From NCBI RefSeq assembly GCF_030247195.1, contig NC_080671.1, forward strand, positions 185,669,725 through 185,733,724: a stretch of DNA of 64,000 nt, given 5' to 3'. The first letter of the stretch is position 1, and each line of letters begins with the position of its first letter. The notes below the pieces were generated by a model. It saw nothing but the letters and a program-made list of their open reading frames with translations. It searched no databases and was not told the DNA's origin. The position numbers and the translations under genes were made by a program. This DNA is from Topomyia yanbarensis. Lineage: Eukaryota; Arthropoda; Insecta; Diptera; Culicidae. Of this stretch, positions 1 through 11,506 are shown one piece after another.

Positions 1-129
1 TCTGACGCATCCTCCGCTCCCACTCTACTAACCCCCCATTCCCTCCACTTTCAAATTCATTCCACCAACATTACAAAATATAATCACATGAACTCATGCT
101 GATTAAGCTAATTAAATATTATTCTTTTG

Positions 130-1046
130 ACTTTCTCATATAGAAAGGTTATGCAATTGCTCCAAATACCGATTCTCTAACCGAGGCCCGGAGGGCCGAG
201 TCTCATATAACATTCGACTCAGTTCGCCGAGATCGCAAAATATCTGTGTGTATGTATGTGTGTATGTGCGGATTTGTTAACAAAATGTCCACATCGGTTA
301 CTCGGAGTTGGCTGAACAGATTTTTACAAACTAAGATTCAAATGAAAGGTATAATATTCCCATAGGTTGCTATTGAATTTCATTTTCAACCGACATCTTG
401 TTCCGGATTACGAGTTGAAGAGTATGGTTACAAAACAAAATTTGTTGATTTGTCCACATCGGTTTCTCGGAATTTTCTGAACCGATTTTGACAAACTTGA
501 TTTTAAATGAAAGGCCATCAGCTGCTGTTGAATTTTGTATGGATCCGAGTTCTGGTTCCTGAATTACAGGATGATACGTACGATCACGCAGCAAATCCCG
601 ATTCTAACGAATTCTGCGATGAATGTAAGCAGGTCTAGGTCACCAACAATCATTCAAAGTCTCTTTGGCCACACTGGCCATCATCGACGGATCCGGAAGC
701 ATCCAAATTCAGAATAACGGTTATATTGGTTTCTCGAAAATGGCTAGACCGATTTGGTCAACTTAGTCTCAAATGAAAGGTGTTCCTAGAAACTGATATT
801 AAATTCCATCTCCATCCGACTTCCGGCTCCGGAGTTACGGGTTGTGGAGTGCGATCACATAGAAAACTCCGATTCAAACCGATACCGCGATGAATGCAAA
901 AAGGTGCTCTTCTATACACTTACCAAGTGTAATAAGAATGAAAGATATTTCCATAATGTTATATTGTACGAACCAGCTATTAAATCATAGTTTGGAGAAA
1001 TGAGAAAGGCGCAATTGCACCTCTAGGTGGATTAAAACAGGTTTTT
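130..1046 (+). repeat. Family A dispersed repeat, long copy
   Basis: This copy opens with a hairpin-forming segment (CTTTCTCATATAGAAAG). It continues through a GGCCCGGAGGGCCGAG palindrome, an ACTCAGTTCG block, a TG/TATG-rich stretch and the phrase CAAATGAAAGGT (two or three times), and ends in GAGAAAGGCGCAATTGCACC...AGGTGGATTAAAACAGG. The same ordered blocks recur near 19.65, 21.2, 21.6, 41.3 (reversed), 48.2, 48.7 and 51.9 (reversed) kb. No convincing coding frame. It is a non-coding, high-copy element whose class is unknown to me; the start GCCTTTCTC and end GAGAAAGGC are short inverted termini. Confidence 0.75.
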
Positions 1047-1216
1047 CAGTTCAATATTACCGTGGCTGTTTTTTATTTTTCAAAATTTTAGAACCCGAAT
1101 AATGACTTATTTTCCTGTATATAGTTGTCATGTGATGTATAATAATAAAATGTAATATATGCATTTAAAAGTTTTTAATGAATATAAACAACGCACACAT
1201 TCTTGTGATTCATGAT

Positions 1217-1263
1217 TGAGAAAGGCACAATTGCACCGCTAGGTGGATTAAAATAAGTTTTTT
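1217..1263 (+). repeat. Family A, isolated 3' end
   Basis: GAGAAAGGCACAATTGCACC followed by CTAGGTGGATTAAAATAAG repeats the terminus of the copy ending near 1046. It stands alone without the body of the repeat. Confidence 0.7.
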
Positions 1264-2959
1264 CTCTGCGTTTCAACAATTTCTACACTGATAAAATAAA
1301 GTACTTTTTAATGCGTAGAAAACTGCCCATTTTGAATTAAAGTGGAATAACCCACTTAATGGGTAAAGAGCTTGTACGTCAACCTGGTTACCTTTTATCT
1401 ATTATTTCTTGTGGAAAAATCGTCCCAGAATGAAAAAAAAAAATCTGAATTTAAAAAAAAAAATATACAGCACCAGTTTTACACTATTTCCCTGAATCCT
1501 GATAGAATCTCTATCTTAAAGTCTAAAATCAACATAAAAACTGTCACTTGACAGAATCCCTGAATCTTCTAGAGCAGTCGAAATTGTTGAATTATTGCAT
1601 ATTTGCACCATCCTTAGAAGTCTAAACTGCCGTTTTTAATTTGTAGGTTATTTCGCTTGAAGTAATTCATAAAGGACCCATTATTAGCATCAATATACCC
1701 ATTGGCATAATCTCATCGAGCTATTGTGAAATGGATTAGAAGTACTCATTGTTAGAAGCAAAAAAGTACCCACAGTTGACAGCTCGAATAACTTCCGAAA
1801 ATAAGCAATTTATATTGATATCACTGATAAAGTTTTATTGCCGTGTATGGAAAATAACTCCGAAGGAGGAGGCTGCCAATCTATCCGTTTGATAATAATA
1901 AAAAAATATTTTTAAATGAGAACTGAACAGCTTGTTCCCCAACGTACATTCACGTGGAATTTTTTATTGTTAATTTCCGAAGGTAAGAAATGGTATTTTG
2001 GGAAATTATTAGGGCAAATTACAATGCACTGGTACAGAGTAGGTAATATAAATAATAAAAGACAAATAAATCATTAATGCTAAACAAAGGGTGCTTCTTT
2101 TACCATAATCCCGAGCTTTCAATAAATTGTAAAATGTTGATAATAATTTCTTTTTTTGTCATGCGAATAAAACGTATGCCATGCAAATACTCCAAACATT
2201 CATTGTATAAACCGTAGTTCAAAAACCACATGTTTTATGTACAATTTCACTCCACGAAGCAAGTTTAGAATAACATCTTCCGAGAGCAATTTGATTTGCA
2301 TCGAAGATCCGGATGTGTGTATATAAGAACGGCGACTATGATTAATATATATTTTAAGTACGAATTTAGATGAATACCGCATACCTTCTCTATAACAGAG
2401 GTAATTTATAAGCAAACATTTGACATGAAGAGTCGCTAGGAGACAAACCATGTACCCCTTATTTTGTAGTATTTTTAAAGTACTATTAGATTGTCATAAC
2501 ATTGATTGCCACTTTTTGCCACCTTCGGAGTTATTTAGCTTAGCAAATGTCCAACTTTGATCATAAAATCGTCAATAACTCTGTTTATATAACAATTAAC
2601 AATAATTCTGAAAAAGAAATGTGCGCATTTGAAAGAGCTAACTTTTGTTCGAAGACGATATTCACGAGAAATCAACTTCAAAGATGTTATATTAAAAAAC
2701 TGAATTTTTAAGGGCCACCCTAAACGGAACAAGGGAAATCGCTGTAAAATAACAACCGTTGAAGATAGAGTTTCAGCGTTTTCAGCAAAGTTACTCAAAA
2801 ATAATTTCTCTACATTTCTTTGGAAGGTCATATTCTCCTATATTTTTTCATTCCAGAGATATTTTTTTTATTTCAAAAATCGAGAGGACCACCCTAATTT
2901 TGTTTACCCCAAAATGAAGGGCACTTATTGTAAAGAATTTGTTCCAAAGACACTGAAGG
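1264..2959. other. No supported gene
   Basis: AT-rich DNA. Short open frames exist on both strands but show no recognisable protein motif or codon pattern. Loosely repeated phrases (CCCATT, AGTACTTTTT, ACTGATAAA) around 1290-1850 hint at an old small element, but I could not define ends. Confidence 0.6.
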
Positions 2960-3900
2960 TCTAGTACTAACGGTTTATAAGTTCTGGATTTTCGACCAAA
3001 CAAATCGATTTGTGGCCCATGGTGCACCGGAACGTTCTCAATAGCCGCCACCGTAAATTGCGTAGATTACTCGACCACAGAAAAACAACTAGTCGGAGCG
3101 AATGCATCAGGACTGGAAGAAGCTCCTTTGCTAACGTTCTTTCGGCAACCATCGCTCTGCCCGGAATAATGAACCGTATGGTGACGTCGATTGTACTTTT
3201 GACTGAAATTTGAATAATAATGTAGTGGGTGTTTGGAATTCACAAGCTGCTGTCGTTCACTCGGTGAAATCCAGTTGAATTTTTGACACTTCGTCACGGA
3301 CTGGCTGCAGGCGATGCACTTTTCATGCAAACTTACAGTAGATGAACACGAAGTAAAGCGAAGCTGAGAGTAGAGCTGATTCTTTTTTGCTGGATGAACC
3401 GAAAAACCAGAACTTGGTGATGATTCTACGGTATGATGATTCACGGAGATGGATTCTACCACTCGTGCTCTCCACTGCAGAAACTCGAGGAGACAGGCGT
3501 AGTTCGGGTTTGCCACCGTCGATGCACGACCCTCCCATGCCTTCCGTGAATCGTCGTGCAAGCGCGTACACAGTAGATGTTCCAAGATAGTGTTGCAAAC
3601 GTTGGTTGGCTCTCCTTGTTGATGCAAGATTTTCGTATGCGATGCAGTTGAGCTCATATTCATGAGTGCTTGCATATTTCGCTTCATTAGTAAGTAGTCA
3701 TTCCAATACCTGTTCTCCAACATCTGCCAAGCCAAAACATAGTTAGCGATACTGATACCAATCCACTCGATAAAGTGAGTGCTGCCTCCTTGACAGCTGA
3801 CCGCAAATTATGAAATTTTTGAATATCCGGCACTTCCAGATTCAAACGAATGAGCACCAAGAATGTATCGGGGAATGCAAGCCATTGCACAGTTGGGGAA
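2960..3900 (-). pseudogene. BEL/Pao-type LTR retrotransposon gag remnant
   Basis: Two minus-strand frames, about 3900-3690 and 3735-3067, read as consecutive parts of a BEL/Pao gag. The upstream part has the pattern F-x-DTFL-x-LI-x-LN-x-EVPDIQKFHNLRSAV followed by a leucine-rich stretch. The downstream part continues at LAWQMLENRYWNDYLL and carries HTKILHQ and EHLL. Near its end comes a degraded Cys/His region (KCIACSQS..KC..F, then HHTVHY), the place where BEL gags have their cysteine-rich knuckles. A frameshift lies near 3730-3780, and at least one expected cysteine cluster has become HPLHYYSN. No protease, reverse transcriptase, integrase or LTRs are visible beside it, so this is an isolated internal piece. 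The BEL/Pao assignment rests on motif memory only. Confidence 0.65.
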
Positions 3901-5505
3901 AAGTATCAAAAACGCGACTTTTATCAATAGCGTGAAAAAACCTATGTGCGAAAATGTGCACTCCTTATGTGAAAATATCTGAGCAATCGATTGCATGTAT
4001 TTAAAGTGACCGCAAAGTATACTTTCATGCTTGTTTTGTCCTAATTCCCTCTTTTGTTAGTGTTTATTTTTATTACTGGCTATACTACTTGGAAGAAAAC
4101 TGAATGGGGGCTACCATAGTTAGTGTTTATTACGCAAAAAAGTCCAAAGATTGTGTAGAAGACAGTAGGATTGTTTTTATAAAACGTTTTTATCCGTTTT
4201 ACCCCAATTCCCCCAAATGTTGGAATCTTAGATTAATTTCTCACAATGTCTTGAAGGCAGGCCTAATGCCGCTGATCAAAAGTAGTGTTTTTTGAGCAAA
4301 AAAGTCCAAGGAGCATGAAGATAGATAGAATGACCACTGCACAAATTTTTATGTTATCAAATAAAAATATCTCTCAAGTTTTCTTTTAATAAACCTTGCT
4401 TTCATAACATAACAATTTAAAAAGGCGAATGAATACAAAGATAATACAATTCTTATTATTATTGCATCTGTATGGATACTTGAATTTTCCTTCAAATCTC
4501 CATTCATTCAGTTTTATATGGAGATGAATATGCGGGTGGTCAAATCAGCCCCGGGACAGTTGCCCCTCTTGTCACCCCCCCCCCCCTCGGTTCATCTCAT
4601 AGGGTCTTCGAAAAACATATCGCATGGATAGACTATCCTCATTAGTACAGAATATTTGATCCGCATGTAAACTGGAGTCATCATTCGGTTGGTTTACCAC
4701 AGCTTCTCGGGTTCCTAGTCGGGATAAGTCATCGAATTGCTTATTCAACCATTAGTGGTTTGTTTGTTTGCTAATACACTGTCTGGTTTAGCGAATGACT
4801 GATTGTCGGTAGCTGACTTTAGCATTATGACTATTTTATCTTCGACGAAGTTCGATCATAATGCGAACAAACAAAATTACGCCAGTGAAGTGGAAACATT
4901 GGATGAGATTGGATTTTTTTCGCAAAGCTTTTTCACGGTAGCCATCATGGCTCTTTGTGCCCCAAATGGACGCAGTTAATCTGCTTTATGCTACCAAACT
5001 CCCACGCTAGCGGTATATTATTGTACTATAACATGCAGACAGTGAAGAATTTTTACGCTCATTCGCCATTCTATGATGGATGTTCGCAACTCTCAGCAGG
5101 TGCCATTTGGGTCGCAATCCTGTTTAATGGATGTCAGTTTATATTCGACCGTACATTGAGCAGACTCCGGCGTTCCTGGTGGCAGGTGAAAAATCGCTTC
5201 CATTAACCATCACTAAACCGCAGTCGGTTGTGTTGGTCGATCCGTCGAGTGGCTTAATATTGGACGGCATCATCTCTACCAAGCTTTATTAGTTACGACG
5301 GAAATTTATCATCTTTAATATGATGGATGGATGAGGCACGTTTGTTCGAGTCAGCTGTGGTTGGAGTTTATATTGGCTACAGGAAGAATTAGAATACGTT
5401 ACATGTACTATTTAAAGCTATTAGCAATTAAACATACTTTTGGAATAGGAAACCGGTGGGTTCATCGAGTGCAAATATTTTCCAGTTAACTACAAAATAT
5501 TCCAG
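3901..5505. other. No supported gene
   Basis: AT-rich. The phrases TTAGTGTTTAT and AAAAAAGTCCAA occur twice between about 4060 and 4310, suggesting a small degenerate duplication. A run of C near 4575 and a TCTTCGACGAAG palindrome near 4840 are present. Nothing coding is recognisable. Confidence 0.5.
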
Positions 5506-5835
5506 TACACTCAAGTTTTTTTTTACGCGGTTTTTTTTGCGCGGTATTTTTTACGCGTTTTTTTTACGCGGATTTTGAAATTTACGCGGATTTTGAAATT
5601 TACGCGGTTTTCATTTACGCGGTTTTTGAAATTTACGCGGTTTTCATTTACGCGGTTTTTGAAATTTACGCGGTTTTCATTTACGCGGATTTTGAAATTT
5701 ACGCGGTTTTCATTTACGCGATTTTTGAAATTTACGCGGTTTTCATTTACGCGGATTTTGAAATTTATGCGGTTTTCATTTACGCGGTTTTCATTTACGC
5801 GGCTCGTATCCCCCTCGTAAAAAAACCTGAGTGTA
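5506..5835. mobile_element. TA-flanked MITE with internal ACGCGG minisatellite, copy 1
   Basis: A TA dinucleotide at 5506-5507 is followed by CACTCAAGTTTTTTTTACGC. The right end is the inverted partner (GTAAAAAAACCTGAGTG) followed by TA at 5834-5835. TA target sites and CACTCARG termini fit the Tc1/mariner group of non-autonomous elements. The interior is almost entirely a tandem array. No transposase is present. A second copy with the same ends lies at 8982-9477. Confidence 0.75.
5562..5803. repeat. 33 bp minisatellite inside MITE copy 1
   Basis: Alternating modules TTTACGCGGTTTTCA and TTTACGCGGATTTTGAAA give a repeat of about 33 bp. Because 33 is divisible by three and no module supplies a stop, long frames stay open on both strands (11-residue repeats such as RFSFTRILKFT). 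These are not genes. Confidence 0.85.
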
Positions 5836-8055
5836 TACGCTTTTTTACAAACGTAATCACAAATAGCGGTGTATTCAAACGCGAAAAAAATATGCAATCA
5901 ACCTAGTTTCAGAGTGAGAAGCTATATTAGCTATATAGCTAACAAAAGCGTAGATATCATTTCTTTCTAAACATCCACAAATCGCGATTTCTTTGTCACT
6001 TTGTCATAAACTCGTCAAGTCTAGTTTTCCGATCAAAGTTTTTAACAGATTTGCTCTAGAATATCTCTTCGCATCTCAGTTCCATATCCTTCGTTTCCAT
6101 TCAATCAACAAGATCTATAAAATAAATTATGAAATTTTGAACAGTTAAAGCAAAAATTAATTATGGTACGTGTGTGTGTGCGTGTACTATAAACGCATGA
6201 TTCTACCATAGAACGGATAATTGCACAACTCTGATGACTTCAGACTCCAACTTCTTCCATTCAATTTGCTCCCAACCGATTACGTACTTGTATTAATTAT
6301 GCCGGCGACACCACCATCGCGCCAACTAGCATCAGCTCATAAACCGACGATGGGCTGATAGACTTTTTCCCGGGAGCGTCATTCGCAACACCTGTGGGAC
6401 TAGGGATGGGAGGTCTGAGTTAAAGTTAATGGGGTGGCAGTCGACAAAATCACCATTATCGTCACGTAATTGCAGTGAAACTACCGACAGCATATGACAG
6501 CTAACAGTGGCGAACGAACGTGCCACCGATGTTGTCACTTTTCTATCATGAAACAGAGATCACTTTTGCGTTAGCCAAAACGTCGCACACAATCAAGGTT
6601 ATGAGGTTTATGGTTGGGGATTCAGTTCATTGATACTGGGAAAATAAGTATTCATCCATGGAAGTTCTGGTGGGTCATAAAATTTACGCAAACTCGTTAA
6701 TTTCTGATGTGTAGTCTTGAATACAATTGGGATTTTCATTGGGTTAAAAGGAGGTAAGGATTCCAGCGTAAAACAAATCAGTTTTTTGTCAAATTATTTT
6801 AGAATGATGGGTGAGGAGAATTGATCGAAACTTTTGTACATTATACTACATCGTTTCAATAACATTCTGTAATTTTTTCATGCAAAAATATCAACTAGCG
6901 ACTCGGTGACGAAGCTTTTTGTAGAACGTCTCTAACATCAAAAAAAAACATGATTTGCGATGTTACCTGTCATTCAAAAACTACTCAACGGATTTCTAAC
7001 TTTGCATACACATTCTTTTTACATAGAATGGCTTGGCGGTGTTAACTTCTCTTTTTTAAACATTTAAAACACCTTGTAAGTAGGAAATTGCAGCTTTGAA
7101 AATATTTTCAATATTAAATCTAAGATAGGGTGACCATACGTCCTGGTTTCCCAGGACATGTTCTGGTTTTGCATTGACTGTCTTGGTGTCCTGGGAAATC
7201 GAGGAAAATGTTTCAAGGCACAAATCTCCGATCAACATGGGGAACGTGCCATTTGAGCCAGACGCTACTGATTCCTGAAGCCTAATATATTTCTATTTAT
7301 TCAGTCTTCGCTTTTCACTATGCTCCAGATCGCAGTTACGACCGACCGCAACCATGACTGCAACGTATGCTCATCCTCCATCGGAATGCGACAAACAAGA
7401 CTTAATACAGTCGAATCTCCTAATTGTACCTTCCGAAGGTTTTTTTAATCTGTCAAGAGTGCCTCGTCAATATTTGTGAAACAATTATTACCAGCGCTTC
7501 TTCTCGGCTTAAATCGTTTTTCAATCCGGGACCCGAAGAATTCCTTTTGGTACCTCTGATAAGACATATCGGCGTTTTGGTGCTTCTGCTTCTACTTGAA
7601 CGTAGTTGCTGTGGCTTTTTTGTCTTACTTGAAATCTGTTCCATAAAAAGAAAAATAGCAACTGTCGTGGAATAATTTCATTTAGCACTCACTCTGGGAA
7701 TCATGGAATTACTACAGGGTCGATACCAGTACCTAATCAGTCGCTCTACTTGTTAACAGTGCAGTAAACCAAACGAACGTTTCTACCTAAAGTCTGTTGT
7801 CTATAGGTACCGTCCCAGTACTATAAACAAGCAAAGCAATCGAATAATAAAATTCGTCTCAAGCAGTGTGAACAATAAAACACCGTTATTTTCATCGGTG
7901 TGATATCGATCATTCATTTCAAGACGTTTGAAACTCAAGGGCAAAATTCTACAGCAAATTTGCAAATGCAGTTTAGACTAACGGAAGTCGTCGTTATACA
8001 AGCCCACCACACTCGTTACTGATAACGTTTAAAACTTTAAAGTTTGAAACCTGTA
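5836..8055. other. No supported gene
   Basis: Unassigned AT-rich DNA with a TGTGTGTG tract near 6170. It contains a 31 bp segment (7248-7278, starting GCCATTTGAGCCAGACGCTA) that recurs exactly at 26618-26648. Short open frames show no family motif. Confidence 0.5.
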
Positions 8056-8360
8056 GCAAAATTTTCTAGGTATTTCCAACGGTGTTTGTCTCATGAGAAG
8101 GCGAGTGACGGAACCTACTCCTTCATATCTGAACTTTCAATTCAATGCAAAACACGTGACCAAATCTCAAACCACGCTGTGCACATATGAAGGACAGATC
8201 CCTGCGTGCCCTGCGCTGTCACACAAGAAGACACACTACGAGAAACCATGTACACAAACCTCTAACGAAGCAATATCAACTGCAAGCATACCCATCACAC
8301 AGCCCTTCATCGACAGCGAAAACAGAAACACCCGTACTCCAGCACCGACAATGTTGTTGT
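8056..8360 (+). pseudogene. LINE ORF1 (gag-like) fragment
   Basis: Translating from about 8062 gives FLGISNGV, then PTPSYLNF, then QTTLCTYEGQIPACP and HYEKPC. The order and spacing match the minus-strand ORF1 at 53.0-53.7 kb (FPGIPNGV, PIPSYLTFEG, RTLCTYPGQTPTC, HYSKPC). That order is the end of an RNA-binding fold followed by a CCHC zinc knuckle in LINE gag-like proteins. Here the second knuckle cysteine is lost (CPALSHKKTHYEKPC), and there is no upstream half and no ORF2. The frame drifts on to a stop near 8416 without further recognisable sequence. This is a dead internal fragment. Confidence 0.6.
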
Positions 8361-8416
8361 TTGGTATAACTGCTCAGGTAACCTGGGTGGGCACCCCACC
8401 ATGTTCCATGTTTTAA

Positions 8417-8981
8417 TTCGTTTATTTGACACAATAAATTTTATTTTGAGCCTTTAAGATTCAGTGCGCGCAACTTGCTATTGCGAGCGGAGATCATTTT
8501 TCGCGTCGGGAAAATGTTCCTTCTTTCGTCAACTTCGGGGTTATCCATGTCTGTCTCGTTGTTGTTTACGTCCGTAAATATGTATTGTTTAATACTTAAA
8601 TTTAGAGCATTTTTTCACAAACGTGCATCCTTTTGATCGAGAGGTCATTTTTATGTGTAGCGATTTCAATGATGAAATGTTTAAATTAAATTGCAATTAT
8701 ATAAAAAACGTTACAATTTTTCGCATCTTTGAAGTTGGGAAAATATTTACATTTAATTGTTATTTTTAACTTTTTAATTTTTTTAATGCTTCAGATTTGG
8801 TGCCAACATAAGTTTACCTGTTATAATAACCCTTTAGAATTTCTTCAAATCCGCAAAACGATACTCTTTTGTTTATATTTTATGATAATAGAATTTTTGC
8901 TCAAGATTATTTTCATACCGTTTTCTTGCTCAAAATTATATCATTTTTGGATTCCTCAGAACATTTTAATTTTATTTGATG
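8417..8981. other. No supported gene
   Basis: AT-rich unique-looking sequence between the ORF1 fragment and the second ACGCGG MITE. Nothing recognised. Confidence 0.5.
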
Positions 8982-9477
8982 TACACTCAAGTTTTTTTTA
9001 CGCGGTTTTTTTTGCGCGGTATTTTTTTACGCGGTTTTTTTTTACGCGGATTTTGAAATTTACGCGGTTTTCATTTACGCGGATTTTGAAATTTACGCGG
9101 TTTTCATTTACGCGGATTTTGAAATTTACGCGGTTTTCATTTACGCGGTTTTTGAAATTTACGCGGTTTTCATTTACGCGGATTTTGGAATTTACGCGGT
9201 ATCCATCAATGAGGTTCCCTTTATCGCGGATTCTTAAATTTAAGTGGTCTTCATTTACGCGGATTTTGAAATTTACGCGGTTTTCATTTACGCGGATTTT
9301 GAAATTTACGCGGTTTTCATTTACGCGGATTTTGAAATTTACGCGGTTTTCATTTACGCGGATTTTGAAATTTACGCGGTTTTCATTTACGCGGATTTTG
9401 AAATTTACGCGGTTTTCATTTACGCGGTTTTCATTTACGCGGCTCGTATCCCCCGCGTAAAAAAAAACCTGAGTGTA
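8982..9477. mobile_element. TA-flanked MITE with internal ACGCGG minisatellite, copy 2
   Basis: TA at 8982-8983, left end CACTCAAGTTTTTTTTACGC, right end inverted (GTAAAAAAAAACCTGAGTG), TA at 9476-9477. Ends and lead-in match the copy at 5506-5835 (GGTTTTTTTTGCGCGGTATT on the left, GGCTCGTATCCCCC on the right), but the element is about 166 bp longer because the tandem array has more units. Confidence 0.75.
9045..9442. repeat. 33 bp minisatellite inside MITE copy 2
   Basis: Same TTTACGCGGTTTTCA / TTTACGCGGATTTTGAAA modules as in copy 1. A degenerate patch at about 9185-9255 (GGAATTTACGCGGTATCCA to TTTAAGTGGTCTTCA) separates two cleaner blocks. The long open frames on both strands are by-products of the repeat. 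Confidence 0.85.
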
Positions 9478-10253
9478 TTTAGATTCTTTGTTTCGTCGAC
9501 TACTCAAATCAAAATTCTTGATAAAGTGCGCTTTAAAATTTCAACTTCCCCATATTTGCTATAATATAATTGAACCAAGAAATAATCCCTAAAAACACCC
9601 CCCAAGTAACAATTTTAGTTTTATTAAAATCTATTAGCGGTTTTTGAGATTTTTTTGTAAAACCAGCAATAAAACTTTCAACTTCCTGAAAACCTCCTAA
9701 TCAACGCTTTAAGTACACATTCCAGCTAGTTGGCCCAATCAACATTATGTTTTAAGCTTATTTAAGAATGCACAAAAACCTGTTATAAAACTCTTCTGAA
9801 GCATCATACATATTCTCGAAAAGGTTTTTTAAACCGATTTAGGAACAGCATTTGTTGAGAATTATTCATTCGTTTTAAATTAGCTTTAAATATTTTCTTA
9901 TTTATCGTTGCTTTTGAAGGGAGCCTAAATGTAAACATCGTGTTTGTATCGGATCAATTCGCGAAAATAAATAATCAGTGAGTGCGTGTAATTTTAATAA
10001 TCGGGTTGGTAAAACTAATATTAAATTTGTGAATTTGAAGAACTTTCCCAGTCATGAAGAATATGCGCATCAAATTTTATCGTGAATGTAGCAACAAAAT
10101 TGAGAATCGCATACCTTCGCTTTCATTATAATACTGTTTTAGCATAAAAGTACGCAGAGCTAAATAAATTAGAATTACTAATTCATCACAATATGTATAC
10201 CAATTAATTTCGCCGTCAACTATTTCTAGTGTTTAGATAACAGTATAAAGTAG
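9478..10253. other. No supported gene
   Basis: AT-rich sequence with no recognisable open frame or repeat. Confidence 0.5.
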
Positions 10254-10737
10254 GTAGGGTGGGTGCTCCTATAGTTGAGGTGTACCTATAGTTGCAGTAG
10301 TGGGTTATACGCCTAATTAAGGTACCAACCATCAACAAATATTTTTTTATCGATTCATCGCACTAAAATTATGCGACAATATTCCTGTTATCCTTGAAAT
10401 TTGCTTAAACAACTATTGATTTTCTATGGATTTTGAGCTGCCTTGCACCTATAGTTGATCTAGTGTACCTATAGCTGCAAGTCCCATAAGAAATCAATGG
10501 GATTTACAACAATAGGAACCGAAATTAGCGATTGCACCACTATTGGTACATGTGTTCCTATAGTGGTACAAGCGGTTTTGAATACATAAATTGGTTAATA
10601 AACCATATTTATATTTTTCCTATGAAGTAGGAATTGAAAGCTTTTGTTTAATGTATTAACATTGCCCATAGGTCTATTCATCGATTTTTTAACAAAAGTT
10701 TTCCTTAAGTATGCGACTATTGGTACATCCACCCTAC
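10254..10737. mobile_element. MITE with GTAGGGTGG termini
   Basis: Left end GTAGGGTGGGTGCTCCTATA. The right end read inverted is GTAGGGTGGATGTACCAATA. The interior repeats the phrase CTATAGTTG/CTATAGTGG about six times in both spacings, which may be binding-site-like subrepeats. No open frame. The target duplication is not clear. Confidence 0.65.
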
Positions 10738-11031
10738 TTATTCTATATTCTCTTATTTAGAAAATTTTCAATAATGACAAAAAGTTTTACAAATGGCGAC
10801 TCAGTGGCAATCATAATAATGGCATCCAGCGAATTACTCTTCACAGTACAGCCATAAATCAAAGCGTTCACAATAAATGCGTTTCGAAACTGCGAGTATT
10901 TATAACTGCAACGGTGGAGGCTTGACACTCTTATAAGAGTTTTGAAGACGCTTTTCGTAGACTATCTTATTTTATTGAGAATGTTAACAAAACAACAATA
11001 AGCCTGGTCGGGTGTACCCCACTAGGCATAA

Positions 11032-11188
11032 ATACGTTAGGCATACGGACGTTTGGCATACGTACGCATAATGGACGTTAGGCATAAAGATGTTAGACAT
11101 AATTGACGTTAAACATGATATATGTTAGGCATAATGGACGTTAGGCATAGTGAACGATTGGCATAAAGGACGTTAGGCATAAATTATG
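11032..11188 (+). repeat. 15-16 bp tandem array, left arm
   Basis: About ten imperfect copies of GTTAGGCATAATGGAC. The inverted counterpart lies at 13557-13690. Confidence 0.8.
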
Positions 11189-11506
11189 ATATTGAAGTAT
11201 AATTGTAAAGAAATCACTTTTGGCGTTGACGGCCTCGGGTCGTAATAGCACAAATGTTTGAAATTTTTGATGTTGTAGAATTACTCTGGAAGCTGATCAA
11301 ATTCGATCAACACTGTATTCTATTGTATATACTTGAAGAAATCCTCACTCATGTAAAAGATGCATAACGAATGCTTGGCATGCGGAAACTCAGCTTGCGC
11401 TGATGTCTAGATGAACAATTGATACATTGCACATGACTAAAGTGTGCTAAACACTCTCCTTTAAAATAAGTTTCATTCGTATTAGGATATAAATTACGCA
11501 CATTAA

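Noticed and set aside
8729..9507. 243-codon and 169-codon frames on opposite strands
   Set aside because: Both run mainly through the ACGCGG minisatellite; the non-repeat N-terminal part on the plus strand is AT-driven hydrophobic sequence without a family match.
11032..11188. CRISPR-like array
   Set aside because: Units are contiguous 15-16 bp repeats without unique spacers, and the DNA is from an insect.
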